From the NCBI RefSeq assembly GCF_004331695.1, contig NZ_SJSL01000011.1, positions 1-46,273 of the forward strand: a DNA stretch of 46,273 bases, written 5' to 3'. Made by a program: the position numbers and the translations under genes. Positions 15,918 to 25,136 of this stretch are shown here, one piece after another; positions within the stretch are counted from its first letter, which is position 1; each line of letters opens with the position of its first letter. Below the pieces are notes generated by a model. The model made no database searches and was not told the origin of the DNA. It saw only the letters and a program-made list of their open reading frames with translations. This DNA is from Pedobacter psychroterrae. GTDB taxonomy: Bacteria; Bacteroidota; Bacteroidia; Sphingobacteriales; Sphingobacteriaceae.

Positions 15918-17864
15918 CTATTTATAAGAAACAATATCAATGATTACGGTTCTGTTATAGAATCGTTCTTCAGGTGTATTGTTGTCAAATGGCGACTTAT
16001 CTTCCGCTTCTCCTAAACCTGAAGTTTCAAACTTTACATTTGATTTGCCGGCTTTGGTTAATGAAGCTTCGAGAATTTGTTGCGCCTGTCTGGCCCTTCT
16101 GTCAGATAGTTTTGTATTGTAGTCTTCCGTACCGATAATATCGGTATGACCGTGTATGATCACTGTAGATCCATCTGCTATAAGTGGTGCTACTACATTT
16201 TCCAGAAACTGCCTGTAAGTAGCAACAGTGGTAGATTTATTAAAATTGAACAGGATGCTATGGCGTAAACCATTCTCTACCTGTTCCTCCTGAATTGCCA
16301 AATGCACAGCGCCTTCTTTTCTGATGGCAGCCCCACTTTTTGTCGTACCTGACAGCACAACTTTATAGTCTCCGCTTGTTTTATCGCCGAGTATGGTTTT
16401 TCCTGGTATGCTTTCCTGATTTTTTGTAAATGGTCCAAAATGCTGTACTTTACCACTTTCATCTGTGAGGTCTATTGAGTAAGCACTAAGTACATTTTCG
16501 GCTTTATCTACATTGAAAACAACATGACTGTCCATAGGATCAGACTGGGTAGTATTCATCTGCACCGGCTTCATCATTCCACCGCCAACTTCCATCATCA
16601 ATTCCGGAGAAGTGCTTTGGATGTCAACTCTGCGGTCTCCTGCTCTTAGCAATGCTAGTTCTTTATTTCCTCCGGGTTGTTCTGATGGAACTAAAGGTTT
16701 GATGCGGCCATTAATGGCAATTCTGCTCGGGTCAATCTGAAATACATCTACCAGATAAGTTTTCATATTGGAAGCAAACAGTTTGCCTTCATCCGCACCT
16801 TTTAGCGAAGCTCCGCTCAAAGTGATCTTTGCCTGCGGGTTAGACCTCATACGGTCACCGATGATATTAAGGACGTTATAGTAGACGTTTAACTGCCTGG
16901 CCGAGCGTCCGGTTAGGGTAGCAGATTGCTCTTCCTGCAGCTGGACTTCTTTAAAATTCTGTGCCTGTTCCTTAGAGAGCACGACATAACGGCTTGGTAT
17001 CTCAGCAGTTCCTTCATCAAAAAACACATAGTTTAATAAAGGAAGTGTTTCACTTACTACACGCTTCATCAGGATAGTTTTAGGCGCGCGCACGGCGAAG
17101 CTCACGTCAGCAGTCGGTGCTACCGGTGCTACTGTCGTAGTTTCTTCTCTTACCACTTTCTTTCCTTTACCGAGTTTTAACGCAATACCTGCCCGTACTG
17201 TACTCACCGACCAGCTTTCTATGCTTCTAACATCTTGTCCGAAATACGGATGGTAGGAAACAAAAGGAGAGATCACAAATTTCGTAGTGCTGCTTGCTGG
17301 GGAAACCTGAATATCATACCCGATACCCGCCTGTCCGGAAATAACCGTTTTACGCATTTCACTAAACTCCGCATCCGTATTAGGTTGCTTAAGCTGGGTA
17401 TAAGAAAAGTCCTTTTCTAAATTAATGCCAACACGGGGGCCAGCAAACATATAGAAATTACCGCCACCGGGACTAAAACGCAAGCTCGGTTCGATGGTCA
17501 AATAACTCGTATTCGTTTTTAAGGTTGCTGGGCAATCACATGGCGCGATTACATCATAAAATTTACCTCCGCGACCGTCATAACCGAGGTTCAATAAGCC
17601 GCCCCACACATTGCCGGGACGGTATTCTATTAAAAATGAACCAAATGGCTTAACACCATCACCTTTATGAAATGCAGCGGGCACGATCAGCGAGCTGTTG
17701 AGCCTCTGGGTAGTACCTTCATAGAAGTTAACATTTGCACCTCCTGAAATACCAAACCACCATTTTGGCTGTGTAGTAGTTTGTGCGAATACACTTGTCT
17801 GCACAAGCAGTGTCATCACACAGCCGATAGCAATTTTTTGAATAATTTTATTTATGGATATCAT
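15918..17864 (-). CDS. OmpA-family outer-membrane protein
   Basis: A 648-residue exported protein. Residues 1-27 are a signal peptide ending VFAQ. Residues about 30-235 look like an outer-membrane barrel (strands such as FSYTQL and FVISPFVSYHPYFG). A central region (about 260-520) has extended, Ig-like character. The C-terminal OmpA peptidoglycan-binding domain (about 530-648) shows FNFNKSTTVATY, HGHTDIIGTEDYNTKLSDRR and the closing 'YNRTVIIDI' strand. It lies 36 bp downstream of the DUF3494 lipoprotein gene on the same strand, so the two are probably co-transcribed. Likely an envelope-tethering protein; a specific role is not evident. Confidence 0.85.
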   Translation of the reverse strand: MISINKIIQKIAIGCVMTLLVQTSVFAQTTTQPKWWFGISGGANVNFYEGTTQRLNSSLIVPAAFHKGDGVKPFGSFLIEYRPGNVWGGLLNLGYDGRGGKFYDVIAPCDCPATLKTNTSYLTIEPSLRFSPGGGNFYMFAGPRVGINLEKDFSYTQLKQPNTDAEFSEMRKTVISGQAGIGYDIQVSPASSTTKFVISPFVSYHPYFGQDVRSIESWSVSTVRAGIALKLGKGKKVVREETTTVAPVAPTADVSFAVRAPKTILMKRVVSETLPLLNYVFFDEGTAEIPSRYVVLSKEQAQNFKEVQLQEEQSATLTGRSARQLNVYYNVLNIIGDRMRSNPQAKITLSGASLKGADEGKLFASNMKTYLVDVFQIDPSRIAINGRIKPLVPSEQPGGNKELALLRAGDRRVDIQSTSPELMMEVGGGMMKPVQMNTTQSDPMDSHVVFNVDKAENVLSAYSIDLTDESGKVQHFGPFTKNQESIPGKTILGDKTSGDYKVVLSGTTKSGAAIRKEGAVHLAIQEEQVENGLRHSILFNFNKSTTVATYRQFLENVVAPLIADGSTVIIHGHTDIIGTEDYNTKLSDRRARQAQQILEASLTKAGKSNVKFETSGLGEAEDKSPFDNNTPEERFYNRTVIIDIVSYK

Positions 17865-17900
17865 ATGTTTTTTAAATTATTTTCTTTGTTGAGGATCTGA

Positions 17901-20015
17901 TTAGTTAGCAGGAACATTGATGGTTGTATTTACCATGGTAACAGAAGCAACCAAAGAAAGTGCTCTACCATTCAATACTGTTTGCACTGCATTTCCAGCT
18001 GTGGAGAAAGTTACTCCGGCTGATGAAATGATGGTTCCTGTCATAATTCCACCGCCTGCAGCGTTGATTACTGCAGCACTACCAACATACCAATATACAT
18101 TTTTAGCCTGCGCACCGCCAGTCAATATAACGCTTTTAGCACCAGTAGGACCAGCTATGCCGACTGTAAGACCTGCTGCTGTCTGGAAAATCCATTCCGC
18201 ATTGGCATCTCCTTTAGCGTCAAGCGTAAGGTTGCCATTCGTTATTTTAAAGGTTCCGCTTGCTGATTTATATACGCCTGGAGCCAATGTTAATCCGCCC
18301 AGTTCACCTGCGCCAGGATCTGTACCACCAGGTTTTGATGCTGGCGAAATACTGTTGTAAGCGATATTTGCATCAGCTAATCCTTTTTGAGCTACTGCAA
18401 ACGATGTTGCAGTTCCCGGAGCGGGAGGCGCCGTATAAATTCTGCCTTTTACATTACCGACATTAAGTGGAGTTTCTGTATAGATATCACCGGTTGTTCC
18501 GTCATGAAATCCTGTGATCAAGGTCGAAGCTCCTGTTGTGCCGATGCTACCATTGTTGATCACTGTATTGAGTCCCTGATTGGTTATTCCAGCGCTTCCG
18601 CCGAATGCACCAAACAGAGCCGCGCTTCCCAATATAGATGGAGGTGGAACTACGGGGATTAATGTGAAGTTTGCAGTGATGCTTTTATTGGCGTTCATTA
18701 CCACTGTAAGCGGATTTACTGAGCCCGTAGCGTCATTGCTCCATGAGGTAAACACGTAGCCTGCATTTGGAGTGGCCGTAAGTATAACTGTCGCACCATG
18801 ATTGTAAGTAGCCTGGTTAGGAACTTTAAGCACCGTCCCATTTTCGGCGGTTACCGTCAACGTATAAGTATTGCGGACAAAGTTTGCTACCAGCGTTCGG
18901 TTTGTTGTAAGTGCAAAAGTATAGCTTGCGCTTGTTGATACCACTGTTCCGGATGTTTTATCAGTCCAGTTTGTGAAAGTGTATCCGGTATTTTTTGTAG
19001 CCAGAATGGTTACAGATGTACCTGAAGCATACGATCCCTCTCCGTCAGTAGTTCCACCAGCAGCAGGGCTGGACGATAAGATTACTGCAAACTGAGAAGC
19101 AGGTACCTGTTTGAAATTGGCTACAAATGTCCTGTTGGCTGTCAAGTTAAACTGGAAACTCGAACTGGTTGAAACAATTACCCCATTTTCTGTCCAGTTC
19201 ATAAATGTATAACCTGTATTAGCGGACGCAGTGATTGTTACTAGCGTACCAGTGGCATAAGAACCTGAACCGGTGGTCGTTCCGCCTGCTGCAGGACTGG
19301 ATGACAGGTTTACTGCAAAGTTACCAATAGGCACTGCTGTGAAATTGGCCACTAGCGTTCTGTTTGCTGCGATGGTGAACTGATAGCTCGAACTGGTAGA
19401 TACTTCCGTTCCGTTTTCCGTCCAGTTGGTAAAAGTATAGCCCGTATTTGGTGTAGCTACCACTGTTGCAGATGAACCTTGTGCAAATGTACCACCTCCG
19501 GAAGTTGTTCCTCCGATAGCGGGGTTAGCTGATAAACTTATTAGGGGAATAGTGGTAAAACTCCAAACATAATCACTGACCATAGCGGTATGAAATATGT
19601 CTTTAGCTCCCGTGGTGACTGTGCCTGAGTATACAGCAAATGGCAATAAAGCCACATCAGGTTTAAAAATGAAAGTCTTTGCATCTGCACCCTGACGATA
19701 CTTGCCTGATACTAGGGTTGCCCCTTGCTTGATGGTAAATGTAGTGCTATTAATGCTTGAAGAATCCATTTCCGTATTGAACGTAATAGAAATTTCTTTA
19801 TTAAGTGCCACATCTACTGCCTTGTCCATCGGATCAGTCGAAACAATTACCGGACAAAGACCAACGACTTCGCCTTCAAAATCATCCTTTTTACATCCTG
19901 CTACCAAGGTAGCGAGCACTACTAAAGAAGAGAAGATCAAAAGACCTAATTTGGAATAGCGCGGGTGCATGCGCAAAGAACTGCAACCCTGGATTAAAGT
20001 AATTTTTTTGTTCAT
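17901..20015 (-). CDS. Surface lipoprotein with Ig-like, bacterial-repeat and DUF3494 (ice-binding-type) domains
   Basis: A 704-residue protein. A lipobox (LVAGC, Cys41) is followed by KKDDFEGE, an acidic stretch typical of Bacteroidota lipoprotein export to the surface. A Big_5 Ig-like domain spans about 53-155. Four bacterial repeats of 70-77 residues follow (about 156-455), each with 'GYTFTNWTENG'-like and 'NRTLVANF'-like motifs; repeats 1-3 are nearly identical in pattern. Residues about 456-704 are a DUF3494 domain (AALFGAFGGSAGITNQG, GDIYTETPLN, WIFQTAAGLTV, GRALSLVASVTMVNTTI), the fold of many microbial ice-binding proteins. An alternative start (Met16, 19970) leaves a better signal peptide. 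Ice binding is plausible but untested; DUF3494 members exist without it. Confidence 0.88.
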   Translation of the reverse strand: MNKKITLIQGCSSLRMHPRYSKLGLLIFSSLVVLATLVAGCKKDDFEGEVVGLCPVIVSTDPMDKAVDVALNKEISITFNTEMDSSSINSTTFTIKQGATLVSGKYRQGADAKTFIFKPDVALLPFAVYSGTVTTGAKDIFHTAMVSDYVWSFTTIPLISLSANPAIGGTTSGGGTFAQGSSATVVATPNTGYTFTNWTENGTEVSTSSSYQFTIAANRTLVANFTAVPIGNFAVNLSSSPAAGGTTTGSGSYATGTLVTITASANTGYTFMNWTENGVIVSTSSSFQFNLTANRTFVANFKQVPASQFAVILSSSPAAGGTTDGEGSYASGTSVTILATKNTGYTFTNWTDKTSGTVVSTSASYTFALTTNRTLVANFVRNTYTLTVTAENGTVLKVPNQATYNHGATVILTATPNAGYVFTSWSNDATGSVNPLTVVMNANKSITANFTLIPVVPPPSILGSAALFGAFGGSAGITNQGLNTVINNGSIGTTGASTLITGFHDGTTGDIYTETPLNVGNVKGRIYTAPPAPGTATSFAVAQKGLADANIAYNSISPASKPGGTDPGAGELGGLTLAPGVYKSASGTFKITNGNLTLDAKGDANAEWIFQTAAGLTVGIAGPTGAKSVILTGGAQAKNVYWYVGSAAVINAAGGGIMTGTIISSAGVTFSTAGNAVQTVLNGRALSLVASVTMVNTTINVPAN

Positions 20016-20561
20016 TTTGTGTAGATTATTTATTTGTACTCATGAGGGTATAAACAACGATATTTGGTCATTTAAAGAGTACAGGATGATTTTGTTTTAA
20101 CCCCTCAATTACCAATGGAGTTTACAAAACGGATGCCCTTATTATTTCAAAATAAAGCGCAAATGGAGAATTATAGCTGGGACACTAACATTCGCATAAT
20201 AGCCTATAGCTCTAGCGTCAAAACTTTAATTATATATCTACCTATGTAATATTTTAATTAAGGAAGACATATTTTCTAAATAAGATATTTAATTTAAATA
20301 TTATAATAAATTATTTGTGATCTGTTTAAAGGAGTAAAGTGTATTCCTGCAACGAATAAGTTACTCAATTAGTAGTTTTGACATTTCAAAAGGTTAATGA
20401 CCATTGCTGCACCAGTTCATTTGCGGTGGTAGATTGCGATTTGCGACTATGGACGTAAAGCAGGCGATGTTTAACTATACTATAAAGCAAGTCCTAATCA
20501 ACCCATAAACTGGGGATGAATAGGGTTAGGCATGGATAATAACGAAGAATGTAATATTATA
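20016..20561. other. AT-rich intergenic region without a recognised gene
   Basis: About 550 bp between the DUF3494 lipoprotein start and the terminator of the small lipoprotein gene. It is AT-rich with many stops in all frames. The stretch around 20400-20510 is less AT-rich and could be decayed coding sequence, but no recognisable protein motif was found. It presumably contains the promoter of the lipoprotein/OmpA operon (-); no clear TAnnTTTG box was found. Confidence 0.6.
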
Positions 20562-20600
20562 AAAAAGGCCAATGTTTTTAAATAACATTGGCCTTTTTCA
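20562..20600 (-). terminator. Terminator after the small lipoprotein gene
   Basis: AAAAAGGCCAATGTT (20562-20576) and AACATTGGCCTTTTT (20584-20598) form a perfect 15-bp stem with a short AT loop and T runs on both strands. It lies 32 bp beyond the stop of the gene at 20632. Confidence 0.88.
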
Positions 20601-20631
20601 GGTATCAATTAATATATCTTATTATCGCTAA

Positions 20632-21042
20632 TTACTCAGACCTAATTACAACAACTTTAGCTCTAATTACGCGAGCAGGTTTTATTGGGGTTACGTCTTG
20701 ATTATCTGAGCTTTGAATGTCGATTGCGATGCCCCCATCAAATAATTCATAGCTGTATGCATCTACATTGTATACGTAAGGTAATTGGATATCGCTATTG
20801 GAATTGATCGGATGCGACAGATATACCAGTACGCCATCATAATCTAACGTCTCACCATTAATAGCACCATCGCTATCCCATTCATAAGTATAGGAGAGAC
20901 CATCTCCACTCAATACCCACTGATTAGGTTGAATGTTGAAAGTGTAAGTCCTGTTCAATGGCTCCTGGATAATGGTGTCTTTTTTGCACGACACCAGGCC
21001 CAGCGTGGTGGTACAAAGGATTAGTAAAAGCAGTTTTTTCAT
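20632..21042 (-). CDS. Small lipoprotein of unknown function
   Basis: A 136-residue protein with a lipoprotein signal (MKKLLLLILCTTTLGLVSC, Cys19) followed by KKDTIIQEP. The mature part (about 118 residues) is rich in Tyr, Asp and beta-prone strands (TYTFNIQPNQWVLSG, PYVYNVDAYSYELFDGG) and ends RAKVVVIRSE. I recognise no domain. It is separated from ilvA by 126 bp and has its own terminator, so it is likely an independent unit. The Lys-Lys-Asp after Cys does not clearly indicate surface export. Confidence 0.75.
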   Translation of the reverse strand: MKKLLLLILCTTTLGLVSCKKDTIIQEPLNRTYTFNIQPNQWVLSGDGLSYTYEWDSDGAINGETLDYDGVLVYLSHPINSNSDIQLPYVYNVDAYSYELFDGGIAIDIQSSDNQDVTPIKPARVIRAKVVVIRSE

Positions 21043-21168
21043 TGTGTGAGTATTTGATTTGTGTGTTTAATTTAATGAACGCAAATTCATTGCCACAAAA
21101 TATAATTCAAAAATATATTTTATACTGTAATTAAAATGTTATGCAAAACAAAGTTGTAAAATTAGTCC

Positions 21169-22404
21169 TTAAACCAAATATTCAAACAAAGTCTGGTCGT
21201 TATTGAGTTCGATGATTTCGAATTTGAATTCTTTCATACGTGCAACTAGCGAATCATAATCTGTAGGCTGTGTTAGCTCTATCCCCACAAGGGCCGGGCC
21301 ATTTTCACGGTTGGTCTTCTTGATAAATTCAAAACGGGTAATGTCATCATGCGGCCCAAGTACACTATTTACAAATAGCTTTAATGCCCCCGGTCTTTGC
21401 GGAAAACGAACAATAAAGTAGTGCTTTAGTCCTTCATACAACAGAGATTTTTCCTTGATCTCCTGCATTCTTTCGATATCATTATTGCCACCGCTAATTA
21501 CGCAAACTACCTTTTTACCTTTTATTTTATCCTTATAAGCATCCAGCGCAGTTACTGAAAGAGCACCGGCGGGCTCAACCACAATTGCATCCTCATTGTA
21601 TAACTTTAATATAGTGGTGCAGATCTTTCCTTCAGCCACTAGCTGCATGTCATCCAGTACTTTTTCGCAAAGTTGGTAAGTCAGCTGGCCTACTCGCTTT
21701 ACAGAAGCACCATCAACGAAACGATTTATCTCAGGTAAAGTTAAAGGCCCGCCATGCTCAAATGCTTTTAACATAGAAGGGGCGCCCTCGGGTTCAACAC
21801 CAAATAACAATATGTCAGGATTTTTGCTTTTTAAGTAGCTGCCTACACCTGCTGCCAAACCGCCCCCGCCAACAGGCATGATCACCACCTCAACATCCGG
21901 TAAGTCTTCAAAGATCTCCACACCAACGGTGCCCTGTCCCTCAATAATGCTATAATTATCAAAGGGAGGGATGAAAGTCATGTTGTGTGCTGCGGTATAA
22001 GCCAGGGCTTCTATAAGACAATCGTCAAAGGTATCGCCGACCAACACCAGTTCCACGCTATTGTTACCAAACATCTCTGTTTGCTTCACCTTTTGCTTTG
22101 GCGTAATTTCAGGCATGAAGATCACACCTTTTGTACCCAGTTTGTCGCAGGAAAAAGCTACTCCCTGGGCATGGTTGCCTGCACTTGCACAAACGATTCC
22201 CCTGCTCAATTCCTCAGGACTCAACTGGCTGATCATATTGTAGGCACCACGTAGTTTGTACGAACGAACGATCTGCATGTCTTCCCGCTTCAGGTATATT
22301 TCAGCTTCGTACTTTTCAGACAGTTTAGCATTATAGATTAGCGGAGTGTGTTTTACCACACCCGCTAATCTTTTGGCAGCTGCTTTGGAATCTAATAGGG
22401 TCAT
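21169..22404 (-). CDS. ilvA: Threonine ammonia-lyase (threonine dehydratase), biosynthetic
   Basis: This 411-residue PLP enzyme deaminates threonine to 2-oxobutyrate, the entry to isoleucine. The PLP Lys lies in SYKLRGAYN (about residue 50). ASAGNHAQGVA and the glycine loop PVGGGGLAAGVG follow. The C-terminal region (about 328-411, HYFIVRFPQRPGALKLF and on) is a single ACT-like regulatory domain, as in shorter dehydratases, rather than the two seen in E. coli IlvA. It is the last gene of the ilv/leu operon, 12 bp after leuB. Confidence 0.94.
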   Translation of the reverse strand: MTLLDSKAAAKRLAGVVKHTPLIYNAKLSEKYEAEIYLKREDMQIVRSYKLRGAYNMISQLSPEELSRGIVCASAGNHAQGVAFSCDKLGTKGVIFMPEITPKQKVKQTEMFGNNSVELVLVGDTFDDCLIEALAYTAAHNMTFIPPFDNYSIIEGQGTVGVEIFEDLPDVEVVIMPVGGGGLAAGVGSYLKSKNPDILLFGVEPEGAPSMLKAFEHGGPLTLPEINRFVDGASVKRVGQLTYQLCEKVLDDMQLVAEGKICTTILKLYNEDAIVVEPAGALSVTALDAYKDKIKGKKVVCVISGGNNDIERMQEIKEKSLLYEGLKHYFIVRFPQRPGALKLFVNSVLGPHDDITRFEFIKKTNRENGPALVGIELTQPTDYDSLVARMKEFKFEIIELNNDQTLFEYLV

Positions 22405-22416
22405 GTATTGCAGCTA

Positions 22417-23475
22417 CTATATGTTATTGGCCAGCCAATCACCTACTTCACTGGTTTTGTATGCTTTATTTTTTCCGGAAAGGTCTTCCGTTACAATACC
22501 TTCTGCTAAGGACTTGTTTACAACTGATCTGATCAGTTCTGCTTCTTCTTTCAATCCGAAGGCATCTTCAAACATCATAGCGGCAGACAATACTGTGGCT
22601 AAAGGGTTAGCAATATCCTTGCCTGCAGCTTGCGGATAAGAACCGTGGATAGGCTCAAACAAAGAAGTATGAATTCCGATTGAAGCAGAAGGCATCAAGC
22701 CCATAGAACCCGAAATAACCGAGGCTTCATCAGTCAGGATATCACCAAACAGGTTTTCTGTGATCAGTACATCATACGAATTTGGCCACTGTACCAAACG
22801 CATCGCTACCGCATCTACAAATTCATAGCTTACAGTTACTTCCGGAAAGTCTTTTTCCATATCCTGTACAGTCTCTCTCCACAAACGTGATGTTTCCAAT
22901 ACGTTTGCTTTGTCTACGCAGCAAAGTCTTTTACTACGTGTCATTGCCATTTCAAAACCCAATTTGGCCAGACGCTGAACCTCTGCTCTTGTGTAGGTAC
23001 AGGTATCAAAAGCGGTGTTGCCATCGTCTTTTCTTCCTCTTTCACCAAAATAGATACCACCTGTCAGCTCCCTTAGGATAATCAGGTCAGTTCCTTCTAT
23101 ACGCTCTCTTTTTAATGGCGAATTATCAATTAAAGAAGGGAAAGTAAATGTTGGGCGTACGTTTGCAAATAAGCCCAGCTTTTGGCGCATTTTCAGCAAT
23201 CCTTGTTCAGGACGGACCGTAGCTTTTGGGTCATTGTCATATCTTGGATGGCCGATAGCGCCAAACAAGACCGCATCGGCTGCCATGCAGATTTCATGGG
23301 TAGCATCCGGATAGGGCTCGCCGACTTCATCAATTGCCGCAGCGCCTGTAATGCCCGACGTCCATATTATTTCGTGGTTAAATTTCTTTGCTACTGCATT
23401 TGACACTTTTACAGCCTGGTCTATTACCTCTGGCCCGATCCCATCTCCTGCTAGAAGAGCAATATTGAGTTTCAT
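22417..23475 (-). CDS. leuB: 3-Isopropylmalate dehydrogenase (LeuB)
   Basis: This 352-residue NAD-dependent enzyme oxidises and decarboxylates 3-isopropylmalate in leucine synthesis; the same enzyme class acts on the methylmalate formed in the citramalate route. The N-terminal GDGIGPEV, the substrate Arg region, the Lys/Asp motif 'CCVDKANVLETSRLW', 'NLFGDILTDEASVISGSMGL' and the cofactor motif PIHGSYPQAAGKDIANP are all present. Length is normal. A 125-bp gap with a hairpin separates it from the cimA gene upstream in the operon. Confidence 0.96.
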   Translation of the reverse strand: MKLNIALLAGDGIGPEVIDQAVKVSNAVAKKFNHEIIWTSGITGAAAIDEVGEPYPDATHEICMAADAVLFGAIGHPRYDNDPKATVRPEQGLLKMRQKLGLFANVRPTFTFPSLIDNSPLKRERIEGTDLIILRELTGGIYFGERGRKDDGNTAFDTCTYTRAEVQRLAKLGFEMAMTRSKRLCCVDKANVLETSRLWRETVQDMEKDFPEVTVSYEFVDAVAMRLVQWPNSYDVLITENLFGDILTDEASVISGSMGLMPSASIGIHTSLFEPIHGSYPQAAGKDIANPLATVLSAAMMFEDAFGLKEEAELIRSVVNKSLAEGIVTEDLSGKNKAYKTSEVGDWLANNI

Positions 23476-23553
23476 ATAGTTTAATTTTAGTTTTTAACTG
23501 GTAATATCGACGTTATATCATTAATAAAAGACAATCGGTCTCTTTTTCGCAAT

Positions 23554-23582
23554 CGTCATCATGGAGTTACTTCAGGATGACG
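23554..23582. repeat. Inverted repeat between cimA and leuB
   Basis: CGTCATC (23554-23560) and GATGACG (23576-23582) form a 7-bp stem around a 15-base loop in the largest gap of the ilv/leu operon. A nearby CAATCG occurs twice (23532 and 23550). It resembles a decayed dispersed intergenic repeat and has no T run, so it is unlikely to terminate. Confidence 0.4.
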
Positions 23583-23600
23583 CCGCTTTATAATAAATAC

Positions 23601-25124
23601 TTAAATAATGTTCAGCATTTTTTGGGTAGATTTGATGGCACTTACAGTCTGGTCTGAATCCAGTCCCCTGGTTATGAATATCTTCTGACCTATTTCCCAG
23701 GTGATAATCGTTTCGCACAATGCATCTGAATTACTGCCGGGGGCGATCCTTACGGCGTAATCAATTAGTTGTGGCAGACTTCTGCTTTTTTTATCGTACA
23801 CATTAGTAAGTGCATTCATAAAGGCATCAAACTGACCATCTCCCTGTGCATGCTCTTCAAATTTCTCTCCGTCTATCACCACCGAGATGGTAGCCGAAGG
23901 GCGAAGGCCCATTGCATTGGTGAGTACATATGATTGCACACTTACTTTTTCTTCATAAAGATTGCTGTCCAGCACATCTGATATGATGTATGGCAGGTCT
24001 TCCTTAGTCACAGTTTCCTTTTTATCACCCAGTTCAATCACCCTTTGGGTCACTTTCTTCAGGTCTTCATCGTTTAGCTTTAAACCTAATTCCTGCAGGT
24101 TCTTTTCTATGTTTGCTTTGCCCGACGTCTTGCCGAGTGCGTACTGGCGTTTTCTTCCAAAACGTTCAGGCAGCAAGTCGTTAAAGTACAAGTTGTTCTT
24201 GTTGTCGCCATCTGCATGGATACCCGCAGTCTGGGTAAATACATGATCACCAACGATTGGCTTGTTGGACGGGATCCTGACACCAGAAAAGGTTTCTACC
24301 AGTTTACTCACTTTATAAATAGACGATTCCTTCAACTGGATCTCGACTTCAGGTACGAAATCTTTGATTACGGCAACGGCGCTGGCCATCGCAGCGTTCC
24401 CTGCTCGTTCACCCATGCCATTAACCGTCAGGTGCAGACCGCTTATTCCAGCTTTTACAGCTTCCAAAACGTTTGCTGTGCCCAGATCGTAATCATTGTG
24501 TGCATGGAAATCAAAATGGATATCAGGATACCTGGATTGTAATGCAGTTATATATTTAAAGGTTTCCGATGGCGTTAAAATACCCAGCGTATCAGGAAGC
24601 AGTATTCTTTTTACCGGTTGGGTAGAAAGAAAGTCGAGGTATTGATAAACGTACTCCGGAGAGTTGCGCATACCGTTGCTCCAGTCTTCCAGATAAACAT
24701 TGGTAGCAATATTATTGGAACCGGCAAGGTCAATTACGTGTTTGATCTCTGCAAAATGCTGTTCAGGTGTCTTTTTAAGCTGATGAGTGAGGTGGTTTAA
24801 AGAGCCTTTAGTCAACAAGTTCTGAACTTTAACACCTGCATTGATCATCCACTCGATCGAAACACCGTTGTCTACGAAAGACAGCACCTCTATCCGGTCT
24901 TCATATCCGTTTGCTGTTGCCCAGTTTAAGATGGCCTTTACTGCCTGAAACTCGCCATCCGATACGCGTGCAGAAGCAATCTCTGCTCTGTCTACATGAA
25001 GCTCTTCCAATAATAACTGGGTGATGGTTAGTTTTTCTGAAATGGAAAATGACACTCCCGATGTTTGTTCACCATCGCGGAGTGTAGTATCCATTATCTC
25101 TATTTTCCTTCTTTCCATGTGCAA
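23601..25124 (-). CDS. cimA: (R)-Citramalate synthase, Leptospira type
   Basis: This 507-residue DRE-TIM metallolyase condenses pyruvate with acetyl-CoA to citramalate, a threonine-independent route to 2-oxobutyrate and isoleucine. The catalytic barrel starts IMDTTLRDGEQT (Arg16, Asp17) and includes FHAHNDYDLG and NGMGERAGN. The residues reported to set pyruvate specificity in Leptospira interrogans CimA (Leu81, Leu104, Tyr144) fall at the same numbers here, in EVLSF, QNLLTKG and NVYLEDW. A LeuA-type allosteric domain fills about 385-507. A general 2-isopropylmalate synthase label is the alternative, but a separate leuA lies two genes upstream in the operon. Start may be Met1 or Met3. The gap to leuD is 12 bp. 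Confidence 0.8.
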   Translation of the reverse strand: MHMERRKIEIMDTTLRDGEQTSGVSFSISEKLTITQLLLEELHVDRAEIASARVSDGEFQAVKAILNWATANGYEDRIEVLSFVDNGVSIEWMINAGVKVQNLLTKGSLNHLTHQLKKTPEQHFAEIKHVIDLAGSNNIATNVYLEDWSNGMRNSPEYVYQYLDFLSTQPVKRILLPDTLGILTPSETFKYITALQSRYPDIHFDFHAHNDYDLGTANVLEAVKAGISGLHLTVNGMGERAGNAAMASAVAVIKDFVPEVEIQLKESSIYKVSKLVETFSGVRIPSNKPIVGDHVFTQTAGIHADGDNKNNLYFNDLLPERFGRKRQYALGKTSGKANIEKNLQELGLKLNDEDLKKVTQRVIELGDKKETVTKEDLPYIISDVLDSNLYEEKVSVQSYVLTNAMGLRPSATISVVIDGEKFEEHAQGDGQFDAFMNALTNVYDKKSRSLPQLIDYAVRIAPGSNSDALCETIITWEIGQKIFITRGLDSDQTVSAIKSTQKMLNII

Positions 25125-25136
25125 GCTTTTGCTTTA

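Noticed and set aside
20400..20520. Possible decayed gene in the AT-rich gap
   Set aside because: Short readable stretches exist but no family motif and many stops in each frame, so no call is made.
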